A DNA stretch of 64,000 bases from Helichrysum umbraculigerum (taxonomy: Eukaryota; Streptophyta; Magnoliopsida; Asterales; Asteraceae), in NCBI GenBank assembly GCA_949592205.1, contig CATIUR010000001.1, positions 240,392,750 through 240,456,749 of the forward strand, read 5' to 3'. Below the pieces are notes generated by a model, which saw nothing but the letters and a program-made list of their open reading frames with translations, was not told the origin of the DNA and ran no database searches. Of the stretch, positions 34,910-47,500 are shown piece by piece. A program made the translations under genes and the position numbers. Numbering within the stretch: position 1 is the first letter of the stretch; every line of letters begins with the position of its first letter.

Positions 34910-36664
34910 ATACGTTGTTTTTCATATTTCTTACAAAACATCCGTTTTTACATACAATTATTCATATCTGTACTATTAAAAATCATACAACCAATTAAGT
35001 TTTAGTATTAAACAGTGTAACTTCCATTATACATTGAATTTTATCATTTACTTCTCCATATTTTTTTGGCTTTATCTACCACTGCAGTGTCCCCAACTCG
35101 GCTACAATCGTTTCACTTGTTACAATTGAAGTTTGTATTAGTATATGTTACACAGTGGAAGGAATATGTTTGTTTAGAAAAGCAAACCAACAACATATTC
35201 CCACATATATACATGCATATCATCTACGATGAGACTTAAATCTACAGTTTTTTTTTTTTAATCACAGGCGGCTTCTCACGTACCGTTAGACACCTCTATA
35301 TGATGGGAATTATGCTATCGTTATTTTAGTATCGTCATGAAAGAAAAACTATGCATAGTTTGTTAAAGAAACCGGAATGCATTGATCCACAAGTCAGTTA
35401 TGTATTTATAGTAGGAACTTGCAAAATTTTAAACAATCTTTCTACAAAACTTGTCTAATTTGATGATAGCATGATAAAATAAACATAGTGGGTCCTTAAT
35501 TTGTTTTAAACTTTATTTTAATCTTATCTATTAGCAGTTATTACTATTAAGTAGTGCTGTTTTTAGTAGCAATCCAAACTTTTAATACGGAGTAATTTTC
35601 TTTTTGAAGAGTAGTCATTGTCTCTGGCAGTGAATGTAGATGAGTGGCCTGAAAAAGGCTTGTTGATGGTGAATGTTATATGGTGTGGAACTCCTTTGGG
35701 TGGCATAGCTAATTAGCTATATCACTCTACCACATGCATGTTTTCATGAAACATAACTTTCAAAAAGATCTTTAATTGTTCTCGATTTATCTTACTTGAT
35801 ATGAAAAGCAGTAGCTTTTTGCATACTTTGGAACATAAAAGGTCTGATAAGTATTCAGTTATACACCTGTTTGGCCAAATATTGTTAGTTATTGTTCTAC
35901 TTATTATAAGTTGATCTTGTACATGATGTTTTTATTTGCAATATGTGGAACACTTTCTACAAGTGTATAAATAGAATCAAACATGGTAGTTTCACATGAT
36001 AAGTTGATCGACGAAGTACACGACGACGACAAATGAATAGGATCGAGGTATGTCTTTGTAGTTCTAAGCCGTAAAGGCGTAAACAACTTGTTTGCTTTCT
36101 AAAACATCGTATAATTACGCGTCCCACACTTAGAAAGTTTGGAGTGGGAATATGAAAAACAAGTGACAACTAGGTTTGGAAATGCAAATCGCTTTAACAA
36201 CTTGGCCAACATAGTGATGGTTTTTTGATTTGGTAGATAAACTATTTAATTATGTTAGATATGATCCAAGTACCATCACCTTTTCTTTTATAATCATATA
36301 TATATATCATTATATCTTATACTACAGTGATACATACTAAAAAAAGAACCTAAAAGCATACCCACTTGGTTTTATTTACGCCACACAATTACTCGGAAAT
36401 CCATTTGCAAGCTTTTTCATGTGTTTATTATTTATTTTGTCGTCTTCTGTATTCTTGCTTCTAATCAAGTTCGATAAGACTTTTCAATACACACGTATAT
36501 TTTAATGGATCAGGTTTCGAGTGAATAATCTGTTCATGTTACTAATGGGCTTTCATCAATCAAGACTAACAAGATAACGTACGTTTTTAGTGGGATATAT
36601 TTGTCGAGTCAGTGGAAAAACCAAGCCCATACATCGTGACTAGACTATTAATAAGCGTCGTCTA
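34910..36664. other. Intergenic, nothing recognised
   Basis: AT-rich spacer between the foldback and the hAT nest. Short minus-strand frames near 35904-36169 have no family likeness. Confidence 0.55.
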
Positions 36665-36696
36665 ATCAAATCTAGTCGTGTCCAAAAAACCAAAAC

Positions 36697-36875
36697 CGAA
36701 ACCGAAAAAAAAAACCGAAACCGAAACCGTAACCGATCCTAATCGGTTTTTTACAATAACCGGTTCGGTTATTAAAAAACCGGCGGTTAGTAACCGGTTA
36801 TGAGGTTACCGTTAAAAATCGGTTTGTAACCGGTTTTTTCCAAACCGGTTAATAACCGGTTTTCGAGGTATCAGT
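36697..36875. repeat. Left subterminal AACCGGTT array of the hAT element
   Basis: Repeated ACCGAAACCG, AACCGGTT and TAACCGGTTT words in both orientations just inside the left end. Such subterminal motifs bind transposase in hAT elements (as the AAACGG motifs do in Ac); binding here is inferred. Confidence 0.75.
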
Positions 36876-37068
36876 TACAAAAACGGGCACAAGCCGTTTC
36901 TAACCGTTTTTTATCGTTTTTTTTTTGTTTTTTTTTTTTTTTTACCATTTTGCCATCCCAAACTTAGTATAAATAGATATGTTGAGTTTGGTTTAGTCAC
37001 AACACTTTAAGCACTCTCAAAATATTCTTGAAACACTCAAAACACATACAAAATTCTCATAATCTCAA

Positions 37069-38166
37069 ATGGCAACTCAATGTTCTTCAACTTCCGAAAA
37101 TGTTGGTTCTTCAAATGCACCAACGATTGTTCAAGTTTTAGAAACAAAACGAAACCAAGAGGTGTGGTGTAATTTCAACAAAGTGTTGTTGTTGGATGGC
37201 TCGATTAAGGCTCATTGTAAACGTTGCGGAAGGTTTTTAAAATCCGAATCCAACTCAACGTTGAAGCAACATAAAGAAAAGTTTTGCGATGCACTTAAAT
37301 CTAATCCGGAAGCGGGTCAAACATCTATTAACCGAGATGGGAGTATATTTACGTATGAGGCGGAGCGGTGTCGAGAACAATTTGCAAGCTATGTGATTCA
37401 AGAAGGTTTGCCGTTCAACCACTTTGAGAACCTTCGGCTTACTAGGGTGATTCAAAATACTCTTCAACCACGATATAATCAAGTAAGTCAACTACTCTTA
37501 GATGTGATTGTATTAAATTATGGAAAAAAGCTAAAATAGACTTAGTAAATGGTTTTGAAATTTTAAATACAAGTGTTAACTTAACAACCGATGTTTGGTC
37601 GGCTCCTCAAGGTTTGCTCGGTTCGTACCTTTGTGTTACCGCGCATTGGGTTGATCCCGTAACGTAGAAAATGATGAAGCGTACGATTGCTTTTGAAAAC
37701 TTTGAGTATCCTCACACGGGTCAAAATTTATTTTATATGTTACGAGATGTCATAAAAGAGTTTAAATTAGAAAAAAGGTTTTTTCAATCTCATTTGATAA
37801 CGCGAGTAATAATACAAACGCCGTTCAAAAACCAATACTAAAATACAAACCACATTTAAATGGCATTTTTTATCATAGTCGATGTGTTGCACACATCATA
37901 AACTTGGTTGTGCAAGACGGACTAACGGTTCAACACATAAGTTTCATAAAAGATACTTTTAAAAATATATTACAAGATATATTTTGTAAGGGTAAAGCTA
38001 GATATAAACATTATATGAAATTGTGTAAAGATACGGATTCCATTTTTTTAACCCCTAATTGGGACGTTCCTACAAGATGGAATTCGACTTATAAAATGTT
38101 TTTATGTGGTTTACGCCAACCCCTAACTTTACAAAGTTTTCATGATCAACTTGCCTAAGGGGTAAA
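37069..38166 (+). pseudogene. hAT transposase, N-terminal piece (BED zinc finger), broken
   Basis: The ATG at 37069 opens a frame with a BED-type zinc finger (VWCNFNKV...AHCKRCGRFLKSESNSTLKQHKEKFC: C-x2-C...H-x4/5-C pattern). It is followed by the YVIQEGLPFNHFEN block of plant RICESLEEPER/DAYSLEEPER-like hAT transposases. Near 37485 the frame shifts by one base; downstream the recognisable sequence continues (LTTDVWSAPQGLLGSYLCVTAHW), meets an in-frame TAG near 37667 and a further shift near 37785. From 37880 it reads RCVAHIINLVVQDGL and NWDVPTRWNSTYKM, both conserved hAT core motifs. It stops where element A is inserted (38166/38167). The 3' pieces lie at 53442 and 56924. Confidence 0.85.
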
Positions 38167-39110
38167 TATAACACCCCATCTTTCATAACATTATTTAAAT
38201 ATGTTTTACATCGGAAGCGCAAGTCCAAAACGAACATTTCATATTATATATAAAGTCATATCATTTCTAACCATCATATATCAAATTGGGTGCTATATAT
38301 AATGTAACACCCGGTCAAAAAGGCCAATTTTCACGCCTATTTTAAACTTTAAACAATCGTATTTAGTACGTATTACTTTTAGATAATGTGTTATTATTTT
38401 AATAAACGTTATTTACACGGGAAATATTAAAATATTTTAGAACATAAATCGTTTTGTTTAAAACGTAATTTAGCTAGACGAAACTTAAATACTTTCGTAT
38501 CATTTAAAAATGATATATTAGAAAACTAAAACGACTCGTACGACTTAAACTTAAACATTTTATTTTTATAAAATGTTCCAACTCGAAACCATTATTAATT
38601 ATACGAATAAATATTACGAAATTTAAAAACATTATTTATTTTACAAACGGGTAACGAAACACGGGTATTTGACACTGTGGTTGGAGACCACAGTCCGCGA
38701 AGCGGGATCTGGAATTGGGTAAAACCCACCTCCACCCCACCTCACTCTCCCATTCCCTTTCATTTTACACACACAAACACTCTCCACCCAATTACCACAA
38801 ATTTTCGGAACTACAAATCGACCCACGAATTTTACATTTTCGGAATCACCAACAAGAGAGGAACAACATTTACAAAGGCAACATCATCATCTTCTTCCTC
38901 GTTTGACCTCGATTCGCAATTGTAAGAAATTCCTAAATTTTTTAGATTTAATCATTTTGGTGTAATGTTTGGGTGTAATAATGTTTACACAACTTAGTTA
39001 TAACCTAAACAACCAAGAAACCACGATTTTTCAGCTTGAAAATGAGTTTGATTTGCTATTTTGGCCGGAAAAACGCGAAACCCGAAAGTTTCTGGGCTGC
39101 TGTTCTTGAG

Positions 39111-39356
39111 TGCGACACAAGCCTTGTGTCGCATACTGTGTCGCATGGATTACTCATGCGACACAACCCTTATGTCGTATTCTTGTGTCGTACCTTGTGT
39201 CGCAGACTCCATGCGACACAACCCTTATGTCGCTATTGATTTAGCATCACACGCATTATGCGACACAACCACTGTGTCGCAGAGCTTCTGTGTCGCACTA
39301 TGCGACACAATGATTGTGTCGCATGACACATTTTTGTGTCGCATGTTATGTCGCAG
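39111..39356. repeat. TGCGACACAA / TTGTGTCGCA word cluster, 5' LTR
   Basis: Roughly fifteen copies of TGTGTCGCA or its complement TGCGACACA, in mixed orientation with short spacers, so many pairs can form 9-10 bp stems. The 3' LTR copy is at 45352-45585 and lacks 12 bases, exactly one word step. Confidence 0.85.
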
Positions 39357-40209
39357 AAAACAGAAAATAACCAATTTTTTCTAAGTATCGGAAGACGTTT
39401 TCAAGTGACAATTTAAATACGAAAACTCGAACCCAATAATAATATGAATTATTATTACGATTTCCCCAATCAAGAACCACACTTACAAACCTACGAAATC
39501 TCTCGTGTTTAGGACACTAGGAGATCATATTTGGACACGACTCGTTACATTAGGACGCTAGCTCCTCAGGTGAGTTCATAGCCCCTCCTTTTTACTGTTT
39601 TCACTGATTTTGGGGGAGATACATACTCATGATTTACTACTTTTCGTTGATAAACGAACTTACAATTGCTTTACAAATGTTTGCAAATGACATATTAGAT
39701 TCCAACACCCTCGAGACAACTGTACATCATATGCAAGCTAAGTGTGCCTTAGCAAGACAACAACTAGAATTATACAAGGAACAACATTTAAACACTTCGT
39801 CACATCGACGATTCAGTATTACTAGATTTGGCTAGATTACTCGTGAAACACAACCTAGAGACCACACTTACTAATCAAGTCACGATTTATAGAACCGACT
39901 GATAGTATCCATCATTTAAGTGCTGTAGGTACTTTTCGACAACTAAGTGATATAATGACACACTTAGGCATTATGTACTAATCCGAATAGCTAGGTGACA
40001 TTTATACGCATCTAGACATGACATGCTACGCCCATCATCTAGGTGGTGATTAGTCACACTTAGATGCATTGTGAACACTAAACCTTACTCATAGGTGTAG
40101 ATTGTTAGATTACACCTTCAACATTACCGTAGGGTAATAAACGCACATAAATTGAGTGTAGTGTTTATCTGTAGATAGCTTACACTAATTTATGCATACA
40201 TAAACTGTT

Positions 40210-40900
40210 AAGCACGTAGTGCTTCATTAACGATTAAACAAGCATGTAATGCTTCATCTGATTACACAGTAGGCATGTCATGCTACTGCCGAGCCTGTAG
40301 GGCCATCACTGGGCGCGTTGCGCTACTTCCGGGCACGTTGTGCTACTTCCGGGTTCGTTGAACCACTACTTGGCACGTGGTGCTACTTACGATTACATGT
40401 ACATGATGATGTACACACGCTTACACTAACAAGCACGCGGTGCTTCGCTTATATATATATATACATGTACACACCCTATTTACACCATTAAGCACGTAGT
40501 GCTTCATTAACGTTAAACAAGCATGTAATGCTTCATATGATCACACAGTAGGCATGTTATGCTACTGCCGAGCCTGTAGGGCCATCACTGGGCGCGTTGC
40601 GCTACTTCCGGGCACGTTGTGCTACTTCCGGGTTCGCTGAACCACTACTTGGCACGTTGTGCTACTTCCGGGTTCGCTGAACCACTACTTGGCACGTGGT
40701 GCTACTACTGATTACCTATACATGTTGATGTATACATTACTACATTGCTAAGCACGTGGTGCTTCATACATATGCATACCTATTACGCATCTCAGGTACG
40801 GAGTGCCTCGCTACATTTGACCTTAAGCACGTGGTGCTTCATTGTTTATCCAGTTTAAGCACGTGGTGCACTTGAACATAAAGTATGCACGTAGTGCTAC
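40210..40900 (+). repeat. Array of about 24 short hairpins with compensating arm changes, 5' LTR
   Basis: Units of about 20 bases consist of a 4-6 base arm, a three-base loop (mostly GTA, GTT, GTG, GCT) and the complementary arm, usually followed by CTAC or TTC. Examples: AAGCAC-GTA-GTGCTT, AAGCAT-GTA-ATGCTT, GCGC-GTT-GCGC, GGTTC-GTT-GAACC, GCAC-GTG-GTGC, AGGTAC-GGA-GTGCCT (one G.T pair). Arm sequences differ between units yet remain complementary. Two subarrays, from 40210 and from about 40490, repeat the same order of units, so a block duplication is also visible. Confidence 0.85.
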
Positions 40901-41530
40901 TTTCATAACTATATACTTGCAGGATAATCCGTTGGATTATTGGGACTCGGGATACTTATTAACCAATCCACATAGGTTGTGGTTCCTACATGGGTAGATG
41001 ACCTAATTCTAGGAACCCGTACCTCTATGTAAAGACTAATAGCCGATGCATACTAAACTCCACTATCTAGTAAATCATATGGTTAGGGTAACCTACACCC
41101 CGATATATAACTTTTGTAATGTCTTTGCAAACTCATTTAATCTAAATACACGGTGGATAACCGCTTTTTATAATACGGATGGTATTATCACACGATTTCA
41201 TATTAATTACTCTGTGAACTCACCAGCTTTATAGCTTACCTGTTTTAGTATGTATTCTCAGGTGGCCCGCAGGATTAGGACCACTGCAAGCTATGCTAGC
41301 TCGAGTCGCATGTTTTCAAACTTTGGGACAACACTGCATTTACTTTTGTATTTCAATTTATGTAATTGAAAACCACTATTAACTTTGTAAACGTTTTATT
41401 TGGTAAATGTATAACTATTTTCAACGTCTCATTTAGAGTCGTTCATTATATATCTTTGTGCTTGTGATATTTGATTTAGTAACACCCGACCCGACTGCTT
41501 CCGCGAACCGAAATTTGAGGGTGTTACAGA

Positions 41531-41545
41531 TTGGTATCAGAGCCT
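41531..41545 (+). promoter_or_regulatory. Primer binding site, tRNA-iMet type
   Basis: TTGGTATCAGAGCC begins two bases after the 5' LTR and is complementary to the 3' end of plant initiator tRNA-Met, the usual primer of Ty3/gypsy elements. Confidence 0.9.
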
Positions 41546-42123
41546 AAGGTTGTAGTGAACTAGGTTGCATTTAGTGGGCCTAGACTATGACCGTTAGGCT
41601 GTATTCCCCATTAGGTATGACTGGTTCAGGAATTACATCATACGAGTTTAATTTAACATAGCGTAGCTAACTATGTACAATTAAATAAAGATGATGTAAG
41701 GTCTGAAAGGGGTTATACTGAAACAGGATGCGTAGTTGACTCTGATTGTTATGTGCTAGACACCCTAGGCTATTATATGTACTGTAGGTATATATGAATA
41801 GGCCTTACACGTGTACTACTATTACATACTTATATATATATATCGAGTATATATATACAATTAATTCCGCTGAACCAAGACATACTCGCGAAGAGGCATA
41901 TCGCCGTCTTCCTCACCATCGCGACTCGACACTTTTATCGCTGAACCTCGGGGAGGAGGTACAAACGTTATTTATTGGAATGGAAAACCACACATGCTAA
42001 AACTAATCGAATCTCTAGACTTTGACCATACTGGTCACGATTGGATTAGTGTTGACTAAGTCCACAACAAATTAATTATCTCAATCACAACTTGATCATT
42101 TAGATCAATTAATTCAACACCTC

Positions 42124-42900
42124 AGTGCTTTGGGCACTCACATTCTAGCCTTTGTGCTACATTTGGGAAATCACATAATTACAACACATTTTGGCCTTGG
42201 GGCTACAATCAAACAATACATGGCACGTAGTGCTACGATTTCAAGGTATGTTGATACCACAACTTGAGCACGTTAGTGCAACCTTCACAGTACGTCGATA
42301 CTACAATCATGGCATGTTGATGCCACACTCATAGTACATGGGTACTACAATATAAATGCCGCGGGCACTTCATTACAGCATGTGGTGCTGCGTTTCATGG
42401 TACTTTGGTACTACAATTACAAAACATTAGTATTTCAATTACTGTGCTGATAGCACTGCATTATAGCATTAGGTGCTACTTCAATTATACATGTAGACTC
42501 GTTATAGTTACATGTACGACTTACATATATACATATACATTTACTTAATTGGGCACGAGGTGCCACCACTGACTTTTACTATGCACGTATACTTGTATAG
42601 TTACGTGTACACCATATATGCATATATGACTGCTCTACTGGACACGAGGTGTCCCACTTGATTGCTTTATGTAGGAACACTCGCCATAAGCATTTGTACA
42701 TTTATACGCATACGTGACTACCTTACTAGGCACGAAGTGCCACACCACGACTACTAAGGCATGTGATGCCTCATACGATGAGTGCAGTCTAATTCATTAG
42801 GATTACATCTATAGTACCTTAGTACTACATTATATAGTCTGTTAGACTACGACAGCAGCATGAACTCGATTGATTACAAATAAAATACAACGGAGCCGTT
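42124..42900 (+). repeat. Hairpin array in the 5' leader of the retrotransposon, before gag
   Basis: About 20 more units with the same design but more varied arms: AGTGC-TTTGG-GCACT, GGTAT-GTTG-ATACC, GGCAT-GTTG-ATGCC, AGTAC-ATGG-GTACT, GTGCT-GAT-AGCAC, GGCAC-GAG-GTGCC, GGACAC-GAG-GTGTCC, AGGCAT-GTG-ATGCCT, AGTAC-CTTA-GTACT, AGTCT-GTT-AGACT, AACGG-AG-CCGTT. Arms pair perfectly or with G.T pairs. The array stops about 150 bases before the gag ATG. Confidence 0.85.
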
Positions 42901-43050
42901 AATACGACTACACATCTAAAACTCTAAAGTCCGAGGACTTTCCAACGAACACCTTAAATGATTCATGGATCCTATCTCACTTTGATAAAATACTTGGAGA
43001 AATCAACACTATCACGACAACTTACACCCGTTTGCCTTTCTTAAAGGAAC

Positions 43051-44061
43051 ATGTCTTCAAGGCAACCGACTTTCGACGAAGCTGAACTCGCCCGATACAT
43101 TGCTCAAGGAGTGACCGATGCGTTACTCTCACGAAATTTACGAACAGACGGTGAGGCCACACTAAACAACCCACTCCAAACGAGACCCTGCACTTATAAA
43201 GAATTTATGAGGTGCAAACCATTACACTTCTCTGGAACCGAAGGAGCTATTGGCTTAACTAGGTGGATTGAGAAAATGGAATCCATATTCTGTCTCTGCG
43301 AATGCCCTGACGACCGCAAGGTCAAACTCTCTACCTGCACTTTTGAGGAAGGTGCACTTACCTGGTGGAACACCCAAGTTCATTCCATGAACACCGAAGT
43401 TGCTTACAGGATGCCCTGGGAGGAACTGAAACAAATGCTCAATGAGGAGTACTGTCCTAACGAGGAAATACATCAACTTGAGGTTGAACTCTGGAACCTC
43501 GCTGTAAAAGGGAATGACATCACCTCATACACCACTCGATTCCAACAATTGGCACCTTTATGCCCAAACATAGTAAACTCAGAGCCCACGCGTATCAGAA
43601 AATACATTCTAGGTCTTCCTGAGCCTATACGAGGGAACGTCATCTCATCCGCACCTACAACCATCCGAAAAGCCATACGTTTAGCTCATGAACTAATGGC
43701 GATGAAATCCGACTATGAGACACTCCCTCGATCTCCTAATCCCCATAGAAAGAGGAAATGGGATGGAAATCCCAGCAATAGCCACGAGCTAACCTTAAGA
43801 CCTGAACCCGTACCACTCAGTATAATCAAACCCGGAGAAAAGAAATACAAGGGAAACAAACCCTTCTGCCCCAAATGCGAAAGCCATCATACGGGGGCGT
43901 GTGGCACGCCATGCAATAGGTGCAAAAGCTATGGACACCCAACTAAGAACTGCAGAGTCCCTACTACTATCTCAAACCCGAACGGCCCGAAGGTCTGTTT
44001 CGAATGCGGAGACCCGGGACACCTCAAAAGAGACTGCCCGAGACTTTACAACAACGCCTAG
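43051..44061 (+). CDS. gag: Gag (capsid/nucleocapsid) of the non-autonomous retrotransposon
   Basis: 336 residues, uninterrupted. The N-terminal region is followed by a Retrotrans_gag capsid domain (about 60-200) with CTFEEGALTWWNTQVHSM, WEELKQMLNEEYCP and the FQQLAPLCP / YILGLPEPIRGNV blocks typical of Ty3/gypsy plant gag. A basic linker (PHRKRKWDG) leads to the nucleocapsid region with three Cys clusters: CPKC...HHTGAC (about 272-284), CNRCKSYGHPTKNC (about 288-301) and CFECGDPGHLKRDC (about 317-330). The last two are canonical CCHC knuckles that bind RNA. The frame ends eight residues after the last knuckle, where the protease would begin in an autonomous relative. The intact frame suggests gag is still useful to the element, for instance to package its own RNA. 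Confidence 0.93.
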   Translation: MSSRQPTFDEAELARYIAQGVTDALLSRNLRTDGEATLNNPLQTRPCTYKEFMRCKPLHFSGTEGAIGLTRWIEKMESIFCLCECPDDRKVKLSTCTFEEGALTWWNTQVHSMNTEVAYRMPWEELKQMLNEEYCPNEEIHQLEVELWNLAVKGNDITSYTTRFQQLAPLCPNIVNSEPTRIRKYILGLPEPIRGNVISSAPTTIRKAIRLAHELMAMKSDYETLPRSPNPHRKRKWDGNPSNSHELTLRPEPVPLSIIKPGEKKYKGNKPFCPKCESHHTGACGTPCNRCKSYGHPTKNCRVPTTISNPNGPKVCFECGDPGHLKRDCPRLYNNA

Positions 44062-44534
44062 CGGGATCTCTAAGGTAGGAAGGTTACGTCCTTTCTCAAC
44101 AACTTAATCCTTTAACTCGTTAAACATCTAGGTGTCATCCCTCACACCATTTTGGAAAATTCAAACGCTTAGGGCAAAGTTAAGCTTAGAGTTTGCTTTC
44201 AGCAGACTAGTTAAATTATTATCTGCTAGATATTTGGTCCTGATAGGACTACTCACAAAACGGTCACTATGTGACAACCATCTAGTCCTTAATGGACTAC
44301 GACGTAAACGGTTACCTAACAACCACAAATTAATCATACCTCGAACAAGCAATATAGTCAGAATGTAACTACGACGATAAATTTCGACACAGTCATGGAT
44401 TGACTGCTCCTCAACTCCGTCATAGACATGATATGTCTACTATCTACTCGATAAATCTCTCGTACGTGCATTGCTCCCCAGACCCCACGCGACCACGACA
44501 TCATTTTAAATTTCGGGACGAAATTTTCATAACA
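44062..44534. other. Non-coding remnant between gag and polypurine tract
   Basis: About 470 bases replace the whole pol region. No RT or integrase motif is visible in any frame. The final part carries the ATTTCGGGACGAAATTTTC block found just before the polypurine tract of many plant Ty3/gypsy elements. Confidence 0.7.
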
Positions 44535-44543
44535 GGGGGAGAA
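44535..44543 (+). promoter_or_regulatory. Polypurine tract
   Basis: GGGGGAGAA directly abuts the TG of the 3' LTR and would prime plus-strand synthesis. Confidence 0.9.
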
Positions 44544-47500
44544 TGTAACACCCGGTCAAAAAGGCCAATTTTCACGCCTATTTTAAACTTTAAACAATCG
44601 TATTTAGTACGTATTACTTTTAGATAATGTGTTATTATTTTAATAAACGTTATTTACACGGGAAATATTAAAATATTTTAGAACATAAATCGTTTTGTTT
44701 AAAACGTAATTTAGCTAGACGAAACTTAAATACTTTCGTATCATTTAAAAATGATATATTAGAAAACTAAAACGACTCGTACGACTTAAACTTAAACATT
44801 TTATTTTTATAAAATGTTCCAACTCGAAACCATTATTAATTATACGAATAAATATTACGAAATTTAAAAACATTATTTATTTTACAAACGGGTAACGAAA
44901 CACGGGTATTTGACACTGTGGTTGGAGACCACAGTCCGCGAAGCGGGATCTGGAATTGGGTAAAACCCACCTCCACCCCACCTCACTCTCCCATTCCCTT
45001 TCATTTTACACACACAAACACTCTCCACCCAATTACCACAAATTTTCGGAACTACAAATCGACCCACGAATTTTACATTTTCGGAATCACCAACAAGAGA
45101 GGAACAACATTTACAAAAGCAACACCATCATCTTCTTCCTCGTTTGACCTCGATTCGCAATTGTAAGAAATTCCTAAATTTTTTAGATTTAATCATTTTG
45201 GTGTAATGTTTGGGTGTAATAATGTTTACACAACTTAGTTATAACCTAAACAACCAAGAAACCACGATTTTTCAGCTTGAAAATGAGTTTGATTTGCGAT
45301 TTTGGCCGGAAAAACGCGAAACCCGAAAGTTTCTGGGCTGCTGTTCTTGAGTGCGACACAAGCCTTGTGTCGCATGGATTACTCATGCGACACAACCCTT
45401 ATGTCGTATTCTTGTGTCGTACCTTGTGTCGCAGACTCCATGCGACACAACCCTTATGTCGCTATTGATTTAGCATCACACGCATTATGCGACACAACCA
45501 CTGTGTCGCAGAGCTTCTGTGTCGCACTATGCGACACAATGATTGTGTCGCATGACACATTTTTGTGTCGCATGTTATGTCGCAGAAAACAGAAAATAAC
45601 CAATTTTTTCTAAGTATCGGAAGACGTTTTCAAGTGACAATTTAAATACGAAAACTCGAACCCAATAATAATATGAATTATTATTACGATTTCCCCAATC
45701 AAGAACCACACTTACAAACCTACGAAATCTCTCGTGTTTAGGACACTAGGAGATCATATTTGGACACGACTCGTTACATTAGGACGCTAGCTCCTCAGGT
45801 GAGTTCATAGCCCCTCCTTTTTACTGTTTTCACTGATTTTGGGGGAGATACATACTCATGATTTACTACTTTTCGTTGATAAACGAACTTACAATTGCTT
45901 TACAAATGTTTGCAAATGACATATTAGATTCCAACACCCTCGAGACAACTGTACATCATATGCAAGCTAAGTGTGCCTTAGCAAGACAACAACTAGAATT
46001 ATACAAGGAACAACATTTAAACACTTCGTCACATCGACGATTCAGTATTACTAGATTTGGCTAGATTACTCGTGAAACACAACCTAGAGACCACACTTAC
46101 TAATCAAGTCACGATTTATAGAACCGACTGATAGTATCCATCATTTAAGTGCTGTAGGTACTTTTCGACAACTAAGTGATATAATGACACACTTAGGCAT
46201 TATGTACTAATCCGAATAGCTAGGTGACATTTATACGCATCTAGACATGACATGCTACGCCCATCATCTAGGTGGTGATTAGTCACACTTAGATGCATTG
46301 TGAACACTAAACCTTACTCATAGGTGTAGATTGTTAGATTACACCTTCAACATTACCGTAGGGTAATAAACGCACATAAATTGAGTGTAGTGTTTATCTG
46401 TAGATAGCTTACACTAATTTATGCATACATAAACTGTTAAGCACGTAGTGCTTCATTAACGATTAAACAAGCATGTAATGCTTCATCTGATTACACAGTA
46501 GGCATGTCATGCTACTGCCGAGCCTGTAGGGCCATCACTGGGCGCGTTGCACTACTTCCGGGCACGTTGTGCTACTTCCGGGTTCGTTGAACCACTACTT
46601 GGCACGTGGTGCTACTTACGATTACATGTACATGATGATGTACACACGCTTACACTAACAAGCACGCGGTGCTTCGCTTATATATATATATACATGTACA
46701 CACCCTATTTACACCATTAAGCACGTAGTGCTTCATTAACGTTAAACAAGCATGTAATGCTTCATATGATCACACAGTAGGCATGTTATGCTACTGCCGA
46801 GCCTGTAGGGCCATCACTGGGCGCGTTGCGCTACTTCCGGGCACGTTGTGCTACTTCCGGGTTTGCTGAACCACTACTTGGCACGTTGTGCTACTTCCGG
46901 GTTCGCTGAACCACTACTTGGCACGTGGTGCTACTACTGATTACCTATACATGTTGATGTATACATTACTACATTGCTAAGCACGTGGTGCTTCATACAT
47001 ATGCATACCTATTACGCATCTCAGGTACGGAGTGCCTCGCTACATTTGACCTTAAGCACGTGGTGCTTCATTGTTTATCCAGTTTAAGCACGTGGTGCAC
47101 TTGAACATAAAGTATGCACGTAGTGCTACTTTCATAACTATATACTTGCAGGATAATCCGTTGGATTATTGGGACTCGGGATACTTATTAACCAATCCAC
47201 ATAGGTTGTGGTTCCTACATGGGTAGATGACCTAATTCTAGGAACCCGTACCTCTATGTAAAGACTAATAGCCGATGCATACTAAACTCCACTATCTAGT
47301 AAATCATATGGTTAGGGTAACCTACACCCCGATATACAACTTTTGTAATGTCTTTGCAAACTCATTTAATCTAAATACACGGTGGATAACCGCTTTTTAT
47401 AATACGGATGGTATTATCACACGATTTCATATTAATTACTCTGTGAACTCACCAGCTTTATAGCTGACCTGTTTTAGTATGTATTCTCAGGTGGCCCGCA

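Larger units (their letters stand above)
38303..41528 (+). repeat. 5' LTR of the gag-only retrotransposon (3226 bp)
   Basis: Begins TGTAACACCC and ends GGGTGTTACA, perfect 10-base inverted ends. It holds a TGCGACACAA word cluster (39111-39356) and a hairpin array (40210-40900). It is longer than the interior it flanks. Open frames inside are repeated in the 3' LTR and have no family likeness. Confidence 0.93.

Noticed and set aside
40210..40900. CRISPR-like appearance of regularly spaced short repeats
   Set aside because: Units are variable imperfect palindromes inside a plant LTR with no constant repeat and no cas genes.
40210..40900. CACGTG-containing words as a G-box/E-box promoter array
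   Set aside because: Many units lack CACGTG (GGTTC/GAACC, AAGCAT/ATGCTT) yet keep the stem, so pairing and not the G-box is what is conserved. G-box binding by some units cannot be excluded.
38641..41234. Several 60-107 residue open frames in the LTR, repeated in the 3' copy
   Set aside because: They are duplicated only because the LTR is; they overlap word clusters on both strands and have no family likeness.
44062..44534. Possible truncated pol in the gag-only element
   Set aside because: No protease, RT, RNase H or integrase motif in any frame; only short frames of chance length.
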